A stretch of 64,000 nt of DNA. It comes from Atrichornis clamosus. Taxonomy: Eukaryota; Chordata; Aves; Passeriformes; Menuridae. The position numbers were made by a program, and so were the translations under genes. The DNA lies in NCBI GenBank assembly GCA_013400975.1, contig WBMZ01003425.1:496001-560000 (forward strand), read 5' to 3'. The notes under the pieces are model-generated. The model did not search any database and had not been told where the DNA came from. It worked only from the letters and a program-made list of their open reading frames with translations. This document shows, in pieces, positions 42,417 through 55,385 of this stretch (position 1 is its first letter; each line of letters begins with the position of its first letter).

Positions 42417-43844
42417 GTAAGTGACCTGCAAGGGACATACAAGTAGATCAAATTATGTTTTAGATGTTGTAAATTATTGATTGCAAATTCAAATACGTGG
42501 TTATTTTAGAGTCTATTGTCACAAATTTGCCCATGTGATGTTACCCCATATTTAAATGCTGTTGTCAGTTGATGCAGCTTACCTGAGGGCAGTTCCTTTA
42601 GTGGAAACTTCCCAGGAAGAACAGTCCCCAAGCTCTGTATGAACACTGAACACCAGGGTAAGTTGTGGGAGTACTGCACACATAGAATATTCCAAGCTGA
42701 ATGGTCTCTTCATTCTAGAAAGTGCAAACTTTTGCATAATAGTAATCTTTACTAGATTTCTTTTTTAATGTAATGGACGTTTGTAGAAATGACCTGCCTA
42801 CCAATGTATATCTTTGGGAAAGAATACAATTTGCTGATATAATGAATTACCCTGCTCCAACTCATAAGAATCAGAAAGTTTTAATTGGACAGTAAAGCTG
42901 GAAATCAATTGCTTTTAGTTCTGAAGTAGAGTATGTTACTCACAGCATAAAAAGCTTGAGACATTAGTTTTGCAGCTTGCCTTAAGATTATTTTCAAGGA
43001 ATGCTAAGCTGTTTCCCTATTAAACTGAAGATGTCTGTTAATAACTCTTCTTTTTCCCTCCCTCTCAAAAAAAAAATTAAAATGGATTTAGGCAGAAAAT
43101 TATTATTTACTGATGTATTTTGCTTTTCTTTGTGCATACCTTCATTGTAACTTCAGGAGAAAAAAAATTATCTAGCTTTTAGCCATAAGTAGAGATCTTT
43201 TATAAATCCTGAACCACAGAATTGAATTTCTGATCTTCATCATGACTTCAGCCTGAGGTCTGTGTTCATTTCTGTGCACACATTACCATGCCTATATTTG
43301 CACACCAGTATTGTCAGAAACGTAGCCACTGGGAATGAAAGTTAAGGAAAAGTGACTCATAACTTTTCATTATCCTTTAATGCCTCATTTAAAAGAATTA
43401 AATCCTCATATATTATGGTCTCCAGCCTCACAGCTATAACTGTATCATTAGCTTTTAGTTAAAATTACCCTATTTGCAAGACAGAAGTTCTCTCTGGATA
43501 ATAATTAGATTAATAATTGCCCTCATATTTGTTCAACTTGCCTATCCATAATCAATAGATGGTTGGATGTAATTAAACTCAAAGCAATGGAAAAAAAGAA
43601 TATTTTAAATGTGAAGGAAGTAGCATATTGAATGATAACTATGACTGTAGATATAAGTGGATGCTTGCTTTTCCTGTAATGACTACAAGAATCAGACAAC
43701 AGGCAGCCTTGCTTTCAACTCTAGGTGAAAATAGTTTCTCACCCACCCTGGTTAAACTGTAGTTTTTCTAAGAAACTGAAGAGCAAAAATTTGATTGTTT
43801 GATGTGAGAAGGGGGAGTTAACGTTACACACACTCAGAAAGCAT

Positions 43845-43905
43845 AAGGTTGCACTTGATGATCTGAAGGTCTTTTCCAACCTTAATGATTCTATAGCTCT
43901 GTAAA
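43845..43905 (+). mobile_element. CR1 3'-end fragment
   Basis: TTGCACTTGATGATCTGAAGG, followed by TCTTTTCCAACCTTAATGAT and TCTATAG, is a sense CR1 terminus with the ATGATTCTAT tail. It is only about 60 bp long and non-coding. Confidence 0.88.
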
Positions 43906-44460
43906 AGTGTTATGGTCCTTGATACTTCCTGTATTGGTGTTCATGCAGGGTCAAGTTCAGTAGGAATGACCAAATTATCCAAGAATAGGATTTGCACCAT
44001 TTCTAATGAAAGATGACTGCTTCAACTAGAATTTTGATTCCCAGCCTTTGTGCCTACACATGCCTAAAGATCTTCTTGACAGCAAAGCCATTTGCAGAGA
44101 CAATATTAATAAAACCTTTCCTAACTTTTAAAATAATGAGTCAGGAATTCAGTCATTTTTCCTGTGGTGGTTTCACTACACTAAGTGCTTGAAAGCTTAA
44201 TTCTTACTGCCTTTTTCAAATACAGCATGAGACTACATTGTTATGAACATATGCTTAAAAACAAGTTATTACACAAACAGGAAAAATGAAATTAACTGCT
44301 GTCATCTTACTCTGATGATTTTTACTTTTCAAAACATCAGTATAGACTCACAAGACTTTTCAAAACAGACAAGTATTTGAACAAGTAAACAATAATGCTG
44401 ACCATAATCTGGCAGTAACTAACAACATTGCTTATTTTTTTACTTTTCTCCATATAATGA

Positions 44461-44506
44461 TTTGTCTTGGTTGAAGGTCTTTTCCAACTGCAATGATTCT
44501 ATGCTG
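44461..44506 (+). mobile_element. CR1 3'-end fragment
   Basis: TTGAAGGTCTTTTCCAACTG followed by CAATGATTCTATG is a second short sense CR1 terminus about 600 bp after the previous one. It could be an independent insertion or a local duplication. Confidence 0.8.
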
Positions 44507-47500
44507 ATAAAAGTTGTAAATTTAATGCTCATCCAGTGTGGTGAACACAAATGTGTAACCACACTATGAAAACTAAGGCTAAAAGAAAAATGTTTTCAAA
44601 TAAATGAAGTTGGTACAGACAGTACAGGTAGCAGATTGGCATTCTTAGTGACAGAGCTCAGGTTCTGTCATCACTTTAAACACCTGCCCTTCTGCCTGGC
44701 TCAGGAGGAAGGAGAAGTTTCTCCTCAATTGCATCCCTACTGCTATCCCAGATCTGCCACACATTTTCACCTTGTTTGTTTGGAAATTAAATACTGTGGA
44801 AATTCTGATCATTACAGATTTTAACATTGGTATCAATAGGCTAGTAAGTGGGAATATTACCTATGATTGTCCCGGAGCATAAGGATGTTCAGAAAAATAA
44901 GCAAAATCTTTTCTAATCCCAACCCCCAAATGTAAAACATGCAGAGCAGCACTCTCTTTTGCAAATAAATTATCAGTATTGTTTGATAGGAACATTTTAA
45001 TAGTAATACATACCATGAATTATAACTGGTAATGAAATTTAGTTCCACCTGTCTGAACTTCACATTTAATATTAACCAGAAGGTATTGAGGTGATTCTGT
45101 TGTAAGCACATTCTTCTGGATCAGTTTTCTTCTAATTCAAGCATTCACTAATGCTGTCACTGCCAAGAACCATTCCACGGAGCAGGTCACTTTTGGAGCA
45201 TCTAAAACGGACATTGATATAGACCTAAAGGACTCTGCAAAACCTGCAGGCAGTTTAGTGAAGAGAACAGGGTGTCAAAGCTGAGTGACCAGTACTTAAC
45301 ACACTCTGTGGTCATTGATACCTCTGCAAAGAGCACGTAAAACACCAGTTGAGCCAAATGAGAGTTGTGGGGCATCAGGGCACCATTACCAAGCAGATCA
45401 CCTGAGCTGCAGATCTCAGATTTTGTTTTCTCTGGGCTCTCAGCAGTTATAAATTGCCACTGCATTTGTGCACTAGTACTAATAATAAACATTAGCTCAT
45501 GCTGTAAAAGTGGGGTTTTTTTCCTCTAAATTCAGCTAGAGGATAACATTATTGCATATATTCAGACTATAATATGGATTGTTTTCAAAATCTTTTGTAA
45601 CCAAACAATTCCTTGTGCACACTCCACTTGTGCCAGGCATGAATCAGTTGTGAAACCAGGGCACAGTGCCAAGCCTGACCTGTAGAACCCAGCTCGGTTG
45701 CAGGAATTGGGGGTTCAGTTCTGCAAGTTCTGCATGGCTGGAACACCCCATGGCTGGTTAACAGCTGGAAAGCAGCCAGCAGCCAGCCCAGAACACCAGG
45801 GAAAGCTGCAAGGCTTCTGCAGAAAACCATTTATTTTGTACATGGACAATAGCTCTGGACAAAATGGACTTATTTCAGGTCAGACAGGACAAAATTATTT
45901 TAACTAAACTTGAGCTAAATTCAACCACATTCTCACAATAAAGATACAGCTGTAAAAGTCAAAGGACAAACTCTTGTGCTGCTTCTGTATTTAAGAAGAG
46001 AAGGAACAGACTCAGCTGAAGTGAAACTCTACCTCCCACCTCTCCTGGCCTATTGCATGAACTTCCCTGCTCTGGTACACCTGACCTGCCATTACGCAGT
46101 GCTGAGACCAACACTGGTGAAGCTTCTCTAAAGTCATTCCTAAATAAAAGAGAGATGCAGTCACCTTTTTATTAAGATGTACCTTCACCTTTTAAACTGC
46201 TTAAAGTACATCAAAATTAAAAGGTTGTGGTTTAGTTTAGCAACAGCCTTAAATTTTCAGTAGTTTCATAAACTATAGCCTGTGCTGTGAATATTTACAT
46301 ATGCTTAACATCAACACTGATAACATTTGAACAAATATTATTTTAGTTTTAGTAAACTACATAAAAAGACAGTACCTCAAACAGTGTCCTGAATTAGCTC
46401 TCATTTATTATCACTAATTTCTCCAAAGTAAACACCCCTGTTGTATATAAAATGGTTATTTATTGGAAATAGAGAAATATTTTTTTCTTACAAATTTACA
46501 GCAACTCTATTTCATAAACCTCATTAGAGAATGCTGCTGCTATTGTAAGGTACACAACTGTAATAGGTAATGGCAGGACTCTGCAATATATTTTTTGCTC
46601 GATTTAAAATAGTTTATATTACTTAAGCAGAAAAATCAATACTCATCTCACAACACAGAACTCATACTTAGGTGTTTACAAGGCAGCAGAAAATGCTTTC
46701 CTTTCACATCAGCTGGTCTGTATCAGATTTCTTCATTCTGATGCAAAACGATTGAAAGCTAAAAGGGGATGTTGTATCTGAAAATAAGAAAACACAGTAC
46801 TCATTCTCATTAGGTAAAATAAGCTTATCTCTAAGAGTAACTCCATACTCCTCTTGTGAAGTCATCAGCACAGGGAAGGAAGTTACGTAATCAAAAATTA
46901 AGACAAGTTCGTTTCAACTGCCAAGCCAAAATTAATTTCTGTGTTCCCTTGCAACCTGTAATTGTACAAGGCAAAGCAGAAGCTCAATATCTTCATAAAT
47001 AGATGGAATCACATTAAAACAATAATTCAATAATAACCATAGTTTAGCAGATAGATGACATTATACTACAGAAAATAAAAATTGCTAAATTGTTTAGCAG
47101 CTCTTATATGTGAAAAAATAAATGCTTTTGCTTGTCAAAAGATTGTTTTATTAACTGTCATCTTTTGAAAGATACACCTGTATTCTATCATGAAATATAA
47201 GTCCTACAGAGCGTTTCAAGTTCTCTCATAGCCTATACTTCAGACAGAATTTAACTCAAGAAATAATCCCTGCTTCATCCACTGTAGTTTCAAATTGAGG
47301 TCAGAATCATGTGTTACACAACCTTATTTCAGGAAAGAAAAAAACTAGGCCTGCATTACAAGCTGCAGAAATCAGCACACTATTGCAAGCAACAAACAGG
47401 AAACAGAACAATGAAGAAAATTGCAGAATTACAAATAATAGAAGTATTCCAGCATATGCTGATAGCAAAGTAAATGCATTCAGAATAGAGGCAGAAAAAT

Positions 47501-47801
47501 AAAAATTCACACATATATATAAAACCAGATTGCTGGTAAAGTAGAAGGTTTTTACAAAATACTCACTTAAGCTGTCACATTAGAAAATTTCTAGTTGTTC
47601 CTTAAATGAAACAGTAAAGCACTGAAATTAGAAACAAGTTGTATATTAGTTTCCCCTAAATCTTCAAGGAAATAAACACAAGCTACAGGTAACCCCATCA
47701 GTTTTTAAAAATAACTTACTAGAAGCAGAACATTTAATGCTTATATAAACCTCTTAACTTGAGAGGCCTCTATGTTGTCTACGTAAAACTCTGGACAGAA
47801 T

Positions 47802-47872
47802 ACACACAGAGATATATATAGAGAGATATATATGTATATATACACAGACACACACACACACACACAAACACA
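47802..47872. repeat. Compound microsatellite (GA/TA)n-(AC)n
   Basis: The run passes from ACACAGAGATATATATAGAG through alternating ATATAT to a pure CA stretch of about 20 bp. It is likely to vary in length between individuals. Confidence 0.9.
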
Positions 47873-49179
47873 GAGATGGATAGATGATGCCCATTGGACA
47901 CACCCCTCCCAAATCAAACCTGGCTCATCCATGGTTTCTTTACCACACACACAGCGCAGCAGCTACAGCTATTTTTGGGGTCACAAGGAGCTGGGCAATT
48001 TCCAGCCCTCCTTGTGTGGAGCACAGCTTTCCCCTGGCAGAGATGAAGGGAAAGGCTGACCTGGGGATTCCACTCCAACACTCAAACCAGTTCTTTCTAC
48101 TCACTCCATAATGTTCTGCATTTACATTATGCTCTCTGAATGCCTCACTCTGTCTGACGCCACAAACATGCCAACAGGAGAGAATGTTTTGAGTGTTTGG
48201 CTTTGTACAATTGTACAGAGAGGTTTGCAGGTGCTGCTGGATCTCCTGTCAACCTCAATTCCATCACACCAAGTGATCGTTCAGACAAATGATTTACATT
48301 CCTTAAACAAATACAAACCTTCCAAATCTTTCCAATCTTTTTATGACAGCCTGGTGAATAAGTGGTTGCTGAAGTCAGCCTTCAAGAAATTGAACTTGAT
48401 TCTCAGAATTCCCCAAAACAAACAATTATCAACCATTTGTATAGACACTTCTTGAAGTAAAGCACATTGCAGTTAGTGTGATTATCATGATAAAATCAGG
48501 TTTCCCTGCTGCCTGGCTTTTCTCTAACACACATACAGAAGAGATTATCTAGCTTCCTCCATCCATCTCTTAACAATTCAGCTTTAACTTACTGTTTGGA
48601 TTAAATGAAAATGCTAAAAATGCACTCAGGGATTTCCTCCAAATCATAGAGTCTCAGGATAAAAAAATAACTGTGAAAATAACTCTATGAGTCACCCTGA
48701 TATTTTCTCTTCTAATAAGTTAGCAGCTGAACACCAGACAAATATACATATTTTACTGGCATCATCAATCAAATGATGACAGATGCTTGTCTGAATTAAA
48801 GTGCTGATGTCATAGCTCGTGTAATTCCTGGAGATTTGGAAACTATGGAAGTTTGAATATTTGTTCAACTTTTTCATTCGTATGTGCTATAGAGAAAATA
48901 AAGCCAAAGCACACATCCAGTATTTAAATGAAGAGCTTTGTGCTGAAGAAGCCAATGAGGCAAATGGGATGGGACAGGGTTACCACAGGCAGCAGTGCCA
49001 GGTCAGCTGGTCTTATGGCCTGGCTCCCAGTGCTCAGGGAGCTTTCTAGGGCTTGGCTGATAACATCGTGTCATGCGTGATTATTAGTTTGCATGTGGTT
49101 GTTTTTCTTTTGAACTGGATTTCTAATCCCCAGATAGGTAAAGAAGGTCTTGAAATCCTGAACCCTAAGAGCCAGACTT

Positions 49180-49204
49180 AAAAAAAAAAAAGAAGAAGAA
49201 GAAA
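49180..49204. repeat. Poly(A)/(GAA)n run
   Basis: A run of A is followed by four AGA/GAA units. It could be the A-rich end of an old retroposed copy, but nothing recognisable precedes it. Confidence 0.75.
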
Positions 49205-52200
49205 CAAATGTAAACCTCTACTGATTTTGAAACTTTTAACACGGTCATATAAACAGTTTCAGAGTCATGCTTATTATCTTTGGCTACTTTGGGGCAAAAA
49301 TACTGCAAGTCACCACTTGCATCATCATCTCCCCAAAGGTACCTACTAAGGAATAGAAGGCAGGGGAGTTCATTCCTCTATGTATGTGTAGCCAATATTA
49401 CTATCGTGACTAAGAACATTTGACTTGGTCCTTGGTCCAAAATGTTTGTCTTCTGTCAAAATCATTAGGGCTATAAACAGCTGTCACATTGATGACATTC
49501 CAGGTCCTAAATAAGGAGCAATAAAAGCCTGACTTCTTGGACGTTTTGGTCCCTGAGGAACAGGCATCTTTGGTTAGAAGAGATACTTTTTTTCCTTTAC
49601 AGTTTGTTTGCTGCAAAAGAATGACTGCACTTTAAATGCATGTGATCACTTTAAGACCCACCAATAAGAGGATGCTGTATTTTGAGTCACATAAACATGC
49701 TAACAAACAAAATGTAAATCAGATTTTAGAGAGCAAGCAGTAATAGTTAAATATCCATAAGGTTTTCAAACATAAGGCAGAATCATTTATACATTCGTTA
49801 ACCTTCGAATGAGTTATATTAGGGTACTAAAGGAAGAAAAGTGCAATCATCCTCTGCAGTGCACAGATAGATATTTATTGTCAGTTAAATTGGCTTATTA
49901 AAGCTGGTAGGATAAATGGACCTTTCTATAGTGCAGTCAGAATCAGTAATTCCTGCTGTGACTTTACAAGAACTGGTAGCAAAAAAGAAAACAGCAGAAA
50001 TAAAGAGATCAGAGACTTTAAAATGAAGTGCCATCATTCTTGAATGTCAAAAAGAGTTGCTATAAGCAAATGCTAAGTGTCCTATAATTGTATCTCTAGT
50101 GTTTTCAGCAGGTCAGAAAGAGAAGTGTGGATGGGGTGGTCACTAAAATAAACCAAGTTTATATTCTAGGCTCCACTAGGAATTGTCTCTGCTGGCTGAG
50201 ATGTTCTGCTGCAGGATATTTTCTCAGCCATGCTGAATGTGGGGTTATTTTAATGTCAGCTGCTTTAAGTATAAAACTGGGTGATGTTTTGCACAAGTTT
50301 CTTTATAACCATATCAAGCACTACTGTACATGCAAGACTAATCCCACCATATATTTGCAGTACTGCTTGGAGCACTCTTGTGAATTATAGACTGCTAGGA
50401 AAAGGAAGGAGATATCAATTAGGAGACCTTTGCAAGAATATATTTGCCTAAGTTAATAAAAAAGAGAACAGCTGGAGAAACAGAACAAGTCTAATCTTAC
50501 AGGTTCATAGATTTTGGTCTCGATGAAATCGTACATGTCATTATTAAAAATTAACATAGTACACCCCACTATTACCATCACCCACAGGCTGCTGTTGAAG
50601 CTATCTAGTGAAAATACTGATTGTCTTCATTTAAGACATTCACGGGGTTTGGGGCTTGGGTTTTTTTAAGCTAGAAGCTAAAATAAGCCGTTGACCCTGG
50701 CTAATATTTTCAGTAATATTCAGGATCAGCCTACCTCATCTCCCCCTGCAGTCAGTGGTAAATTATTACCAATTGTGATTGGGAGAGAGTTCAGGAACTC
50801 CTCATTCTCTTTCTCAGTACATTCAGTTTATCCTCCCCATTTAGTGTCCCTAAGATTTAAGTGTTGCAAATTCCTGGTTCCCTTCTCCTGTCCAGCTTGG
50901 CGTTGAAAGCTTTTTAATTAGAACAAAAGATTAATGACTTAAGAGTTACAGTATGTTCAACTCAAACTTCAGAGCTGAAGGAAGGCTAAATGTGGAATCA
51001 AAAACATCATTCATAAAGAGGCTCATCACCACAAAAAGAACTTGTTAAGGTTGAATTCCACACATTATGCAACAACTTGAAAAGGTGGAATTTAACAATA
51101 TGAAAGAACAAGAGAGATTAGTGTTCTAGGACCTCCAGTCTCTCTACTCTCTTTGATTTACTTTATGGTATCACAAAGCCAATGAGAATACCCTGTATAT
51201 AAAAATATGTTACATACAGCACTGGAGTTCTACCCCTGGTAAGCTGCTTTCTGAATTGGAGACATGTGGATTACCTGGATTAAATGAAGACAATACAGGG
51301 GAAGGCTTTTTCCTACAAGTCAGTACCCTGGGTTAAATGTAACTCCTTTAAAAACATGCTACTCACTGATACATGGCCTAAAGACCCTGTGTTTATAAGA
51401 GAAAAGAAAAATCAGCTTTAACTTTATGATTTTGACCAAATGAGAATTTCCTTTCTTTTCCTAAGTAAAAGCAGATTTTCCTATAGTCAGATAATACTTG
51501 GGTTTATGTTTCTAAATAAAGCCATTCTGCTGATTTTATTTGGCTTTTGTAGTCCATTTGATTCCTACCTTTTTATACAAATTCTTAAAAAAACATTGTG
51601 TACTATTTATTGTGAGCAAGACATAAAATAATTCACTAACTTAGAGTTTCTGTATAGTGCAGCTTTAAGGAATTCTCCAAATACAACAAGAAACTTAATT
51701 GCTACCACCGAAACTAAACCGCTTGTCATTAAAAATCTGATATCTAATAAATTGCTTATTTACATGTCAGTAGTGATCCAAACCCTCTGACTGATACTGA
51801 AATACATCTAACAGCAATATTTGTCCAGGTACCCTGCAGTGCAGAAGTGGCAGCTATAACTGCATTAAGATAAAACACTGTTGACTGTGGTTGAAAAGTA
51901 GATTCACAACAATTCCAAGCCAAACTCACCTGAAAGCATGAAAATGCAGAATAATGTTCAAGGATTCTGAGCATGTTAAATGATCACTGAATTTCCACAT
52001 TTTGATATATCAGGGAAAAAAAAGACTTTTGTTCTGAAGCAGTAACACTTGGGGTAAGAGTATTTAATTGACTTGCAATGCTCATCCCATGTAGAGAACA
52101 TAGCTAAAGATGGATAATGAATAAGCATTGCTGTAGAACTCATTTCTAGAAAGCCACTAATGAGGAAATCCGGAAGAGAAAAAAAATCTATGCAAGATAA

Positions 52201-53175
52201 AGGAAAAAAAATTATTCTGGGTAATAACTGCTTTGTGGGGAAAGTAATTTTCCCCATTATTATTCCACAAAACATCCCTCTTGTCCGTACCCCTTCCATA
52301 ATTCCTTTATGAATGCTGAAAACCTTCTAAAGGAAAGCTTGCTTCTCCTCACATATGGATGGATGGGGAAACAGTGGGTAAAGAATTTCTGTATAAAGAT
52401 AGAAAGAATCTTTCCTCTGCTACCCACAGAAATTGTAGCCAGCTATAAAGGGATAGTGCTTTAGTCTGTGGTTCACAGAGGTTACACTGGGGTGCCAGTG
52501 CAATTCACAGAATTTAAGATTTACTTATCCAAAGAACAAGTAAACATCCCATTTTGTTTATGTTTTAGTGCTAGATTCTGATATATTGAGGGACCTATTA
52601 ATACATACTGAGAGACCTTTTAAAGGATCATTCTGTGCAAATTAACTTAGAACCTCCACTAGTGCTTAAAAGCAAAAACTTAATTTTTAAAGTTCCTGGT
52701 TCCTCTGCCCTCCTTTCAACCCTTTTTCTCTAAACCCCTCTGTCTGTGCTAGTGCAGAACTTCAATATTTTGCTGAGACATAACCCCCAGCAAAGAACTC
52801 ATCAATACTGATACAGAAGTAACTTTCAAAATGCACACTCAGCAATAAGATTTTTGGGGTGTACATGCAAACAAAGTTTGCACCTTAAAATGCAAATTTG
52901 GTGGTTTTGTCAAACACGCCTAATGACAACTGGAATGGAAAGTTCCAGATGAATAGGATTTTTCGTTTTGCTGAGGCACTTCACATAGACGTTTGCAATT
53001 GCCCAGTACTTTTGTGGCAAACTCATTTATGACTCTGTAACTGATTGCCACTTAAATGTGAAACACATCAGAAATTCCTAAGTGTTTCTGACAGCAAATA
53101 GCACTCACCTTTCACTGTCTATTTCTTTTGATGCACCGAGAAGCCAGGTGTGCTAACCACTAATTTTTGTTTCAG

Positions 53176-53268
53176 GTCAAACTGCAAATAATTCAGTGGG
53201 AGAGATATCTATACAGGTGGATGTCACTACACATCCTGGAACTGGTGAGCATAAAGTCACTGTCAAAG
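53176..53268 (+). CDS. UNC13C: UNC13C exon 13 of window (C2C start)
   Basis: The 93-nt exon has acceptor TTTGTTTCAG and donor AAAG|GTAAGT. It finishes a Ser codon, then reads [20 protein letters not shown] and [10 protein letters not shown], with one base left for Val. [14 protein letters not shown] is invariant in Munc13s and begins the C2C beta-sandwich. The splice site is strong, but the frame is also open for 23 codons past it (see the alternative end entry). Confidence 0.97.
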
Positions 53269-53359
53269 GTAAGTTTCAGACAACCAAATTCAAAAAGAAA
53301 GCTACAACAAAGACCAAACCTCCAAGCACTACCGCCTAAGTAAACATACCAATAATAAA
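53268..53359 (+). other. UNC13C: Possible alternative terminal extension of exon 13
   Basis: If the exon 13 donor is not used, translation continues from 53268 for 23 codons to TAA at 53337-53339. The tail begins [14 protein letters not shown] and ends PPSTTA; it has seven Lys and no acidic residue. An AATAAA lies at 53354-53359, 15 bases after the stop. Such a transcript would encode a protein ending just after the first C2C strand, so lacking C2C. This is seen in sequence only. Because the GTAAGT donor is strong, it would be a minor isoform or chance. Confidence 0.3.
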
Positions 53360-54004
53360 ATAACAAATGGTAAGTATTACACAGTACTTGAGAAGCTATA
53401 AGTACCCTTCAGGTGATTAGGAGTGCACTTTTGCCTTGCTCAACATCAGCAGAAGTTCAGATTATGCAGGCAAGCACTGTCAGTGCTTCTCTGCGTAGAT
53501 AATTAAAAGTTATTACAAAAGATATGAAGCTATAAATTAAAATACGTCAAATTATACTTCTCAATTACTTGTATATAATTTAACTTTTTTAAAGCAACAG
53601 CAAAGCTAGATGGTGAATGACTGCACCAAGTCTTAAGAAGTGGCATTTTTAACAAAATGCTTTTGTTCTGCACAACCTAAATTTCAGAAAGAAACGTAGG
53701 ATCATTCAGATTAGTATAAGCTGATTTTTTTAATTACAGTGAAGGTAGCAGGCAAAATAAGCTGTAAATGTAAAGGATTTGTAAAACATACATTTATATT
53801 TGACACTGTTCAACCTAAAAGCAGTCAGACACCTTCACTTGGCAGAGAAGGGGCAGAGCTCCTCCTAGGCTTGCCAGGTATTGATATCCTATAGGAAAGC
53901 TCCCAGGTCACCTTTTACTGGCTATACAAAGTCATACAGGGTAATTAATTGAATCTCTTCCAATGGAATTTTATTTTAACTTCATTTCTTTTCTTTCTTT
54001 CTAG

Positions 54005-54164
54005 TTGTAGCAATTAATAACCTGAACTGGCAAACAACAGCTATGTTCCGGCCCTTTGTGGAAGTTTGCATATTGGGTCCTAAATTAAGTGACAAGAAAA
54101 GAAAACATGGAACCAAGACAAAGAGCAACACCTGGTCACCAAAATATAATGAAACTTTCCAATT
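54005..54164 (+). CDS. UNC13C: UNC13C exon 14 of window (C2C)
   Basis: The 160-nt exon follows a TTTCTTTTCTTTCTTTCTAG acceptor; the donor is AATT|GTAAGT. It completes Val, then encodes [39 protein letters not shown] and [22 protein letters not shown] is the typical C2 beta-strand. Loop 1 ([12 protein letters not shown]) has no Asp where Ca2+-binding C2 domains carry two, consistent with the known Ca2+-independent C2C of Munc13s. Confidence 0.98.
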
Positions 54165-55099
54165 GTAAGTCTTTTATGTCTGGGAATTGCATACTTCTTG
54201 AAAGTTTTCTTAAACTATTTTTGCTATTAAAGCAGTAATAGCATTCAAAAACCACATCCTAAGGCTGCTCTACATATAGACACCATTTCAAAATTATTTA
54301 CTAATTTGTATCTTTGTTTTATACGAAGATGAATGGCAGCCATCAAGCTTCCAGTCTTGTAAAACCTGGTTAAAATGTACAGTTTTTCTCCCTACAGAGG
54401 ACAAAGAATTTATATACCTAGGAGTATATTGGCCTAAGTAGTTATTTGGACTGAAGTATTAATTATTACTGCTAGATAGAGACCCTTATGAGTGTAGATA
54501 TCTAACACATGCACAACCCTTTATTTAATGGCATTGTTTATCTAATGCTGTTATCTTTTAAACCTTAAATGAGTAAGAAACCTTCACCTAACCTGAAGTT
54601 TTAAATTTAGTACTTCTCACAGTTCTTCTCATGTGTTTACTTCCTTTTCTGAGACCATTTTCCTCCCTTTACCCTGCAACCCTGACTGGGAGTGAGTTCA
54701 CTGTCTGTGTCTCACCACAAAGCTCCTTTTGATGCCTGCTGCCAGTGATTTTCTGTATTTTTTGAAGTGAAGTTAAAGTTGTGGTGCTGACACTTGTGAA
54801 ACTAGTTTAACATTTTATGGACTTTCTAGGGAAACACCATTGCCTATTTCAGCTATTGAGGGACTTCTCCCTTTCTGTTCAGGTCAGTGGGAACAGAGGC
54901 TACATCACCAGTAGCATCTGAAGGGTTTAACTCTGTAGAAGGTTTAAAACTAAATGATATTGTGCTACAACAAAATGGAACTCCAGAAGTTATACTACCA
55001 CTATCCCTTTAATTTTTCCAAGATTTCTAGAGTGAATTAATTCCTTGGGGGATTTAAACCGAACTCCTTGTTCTAAATTCATATTGTTAATCCACACAG

Positions 55100-55385
55100 C
55101 CTGCTGAGTAACGAAGATAAGCCAGGAGCCTACGAACTTCACCTCTCAGTGAAGGATTACTGCTTTGCCCGGGAAGATCGCGTGATCGGGATGACGGTGA
55201 TCCAGCTGCAGAGCATCGCGGAGAGAGGGAGCTGCGCCTCCTGGTACCCCCTGCTGAGAAACATCTCCGTGGATGAGACTGGGCTGACAATCCTTAGAAT
55301 ACTTTCTCAGAGGAACAACGATGAAGTCGCTAAAGAGTTTGTAAGACTTAAAACAGAAACGAGATCTGCTGAAGAAACAGCCTAA
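55100..55385 (+). CDS. UNC13C: UNC13C terminal coding exon (C2C end and C-terminus)
   Basis: The acceptor is AATCCACACAG and the stop is TAA at 55383-55385. It completes a Phe codon and encodes [39 protein letters not shown] and [17 protein letters not shown], then [20 protein letters not shown] and the tail [16 protein letters not shown]. The [13 protein letters not shown] loop 3 and the D.TGLT.LRILSQR…EVAKEF.KLK end are diagnostic for Munc13. The exon is GC-rich, which also leaves antisense frames open; those are shadows. Confidence 0.98.

Larger units (their letters stand above)
42417..53175 (+). other. UNC13C: UNC13C intron, 10.8 kb
   Basis: AT-rich intron separating MUN from C2C coding exons. 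It carries two sense-orientation CR1 tails (about 43845-43905 and 44461-44506), a compound microsatellite at 47802-47872 and an A/GAA run at 49180-49204. Open frames at 45585-45907 (both strands) and 48111-48455 have no recognisable similarity. No nested gene was found. Confidence 0.75.

Noticed and set aside
45585..45907. Overlapping 81- and 69-codon frames on opposite strands
   Set aside because: No domain; the GC-richer local composition explains them.
48111..48455. 114-codon plus-strand frame in the large intron
   Set aside because: No similarity recognised, and low-complexity AT-rich codons dominate; likely noise in a 10.8 kb intron.
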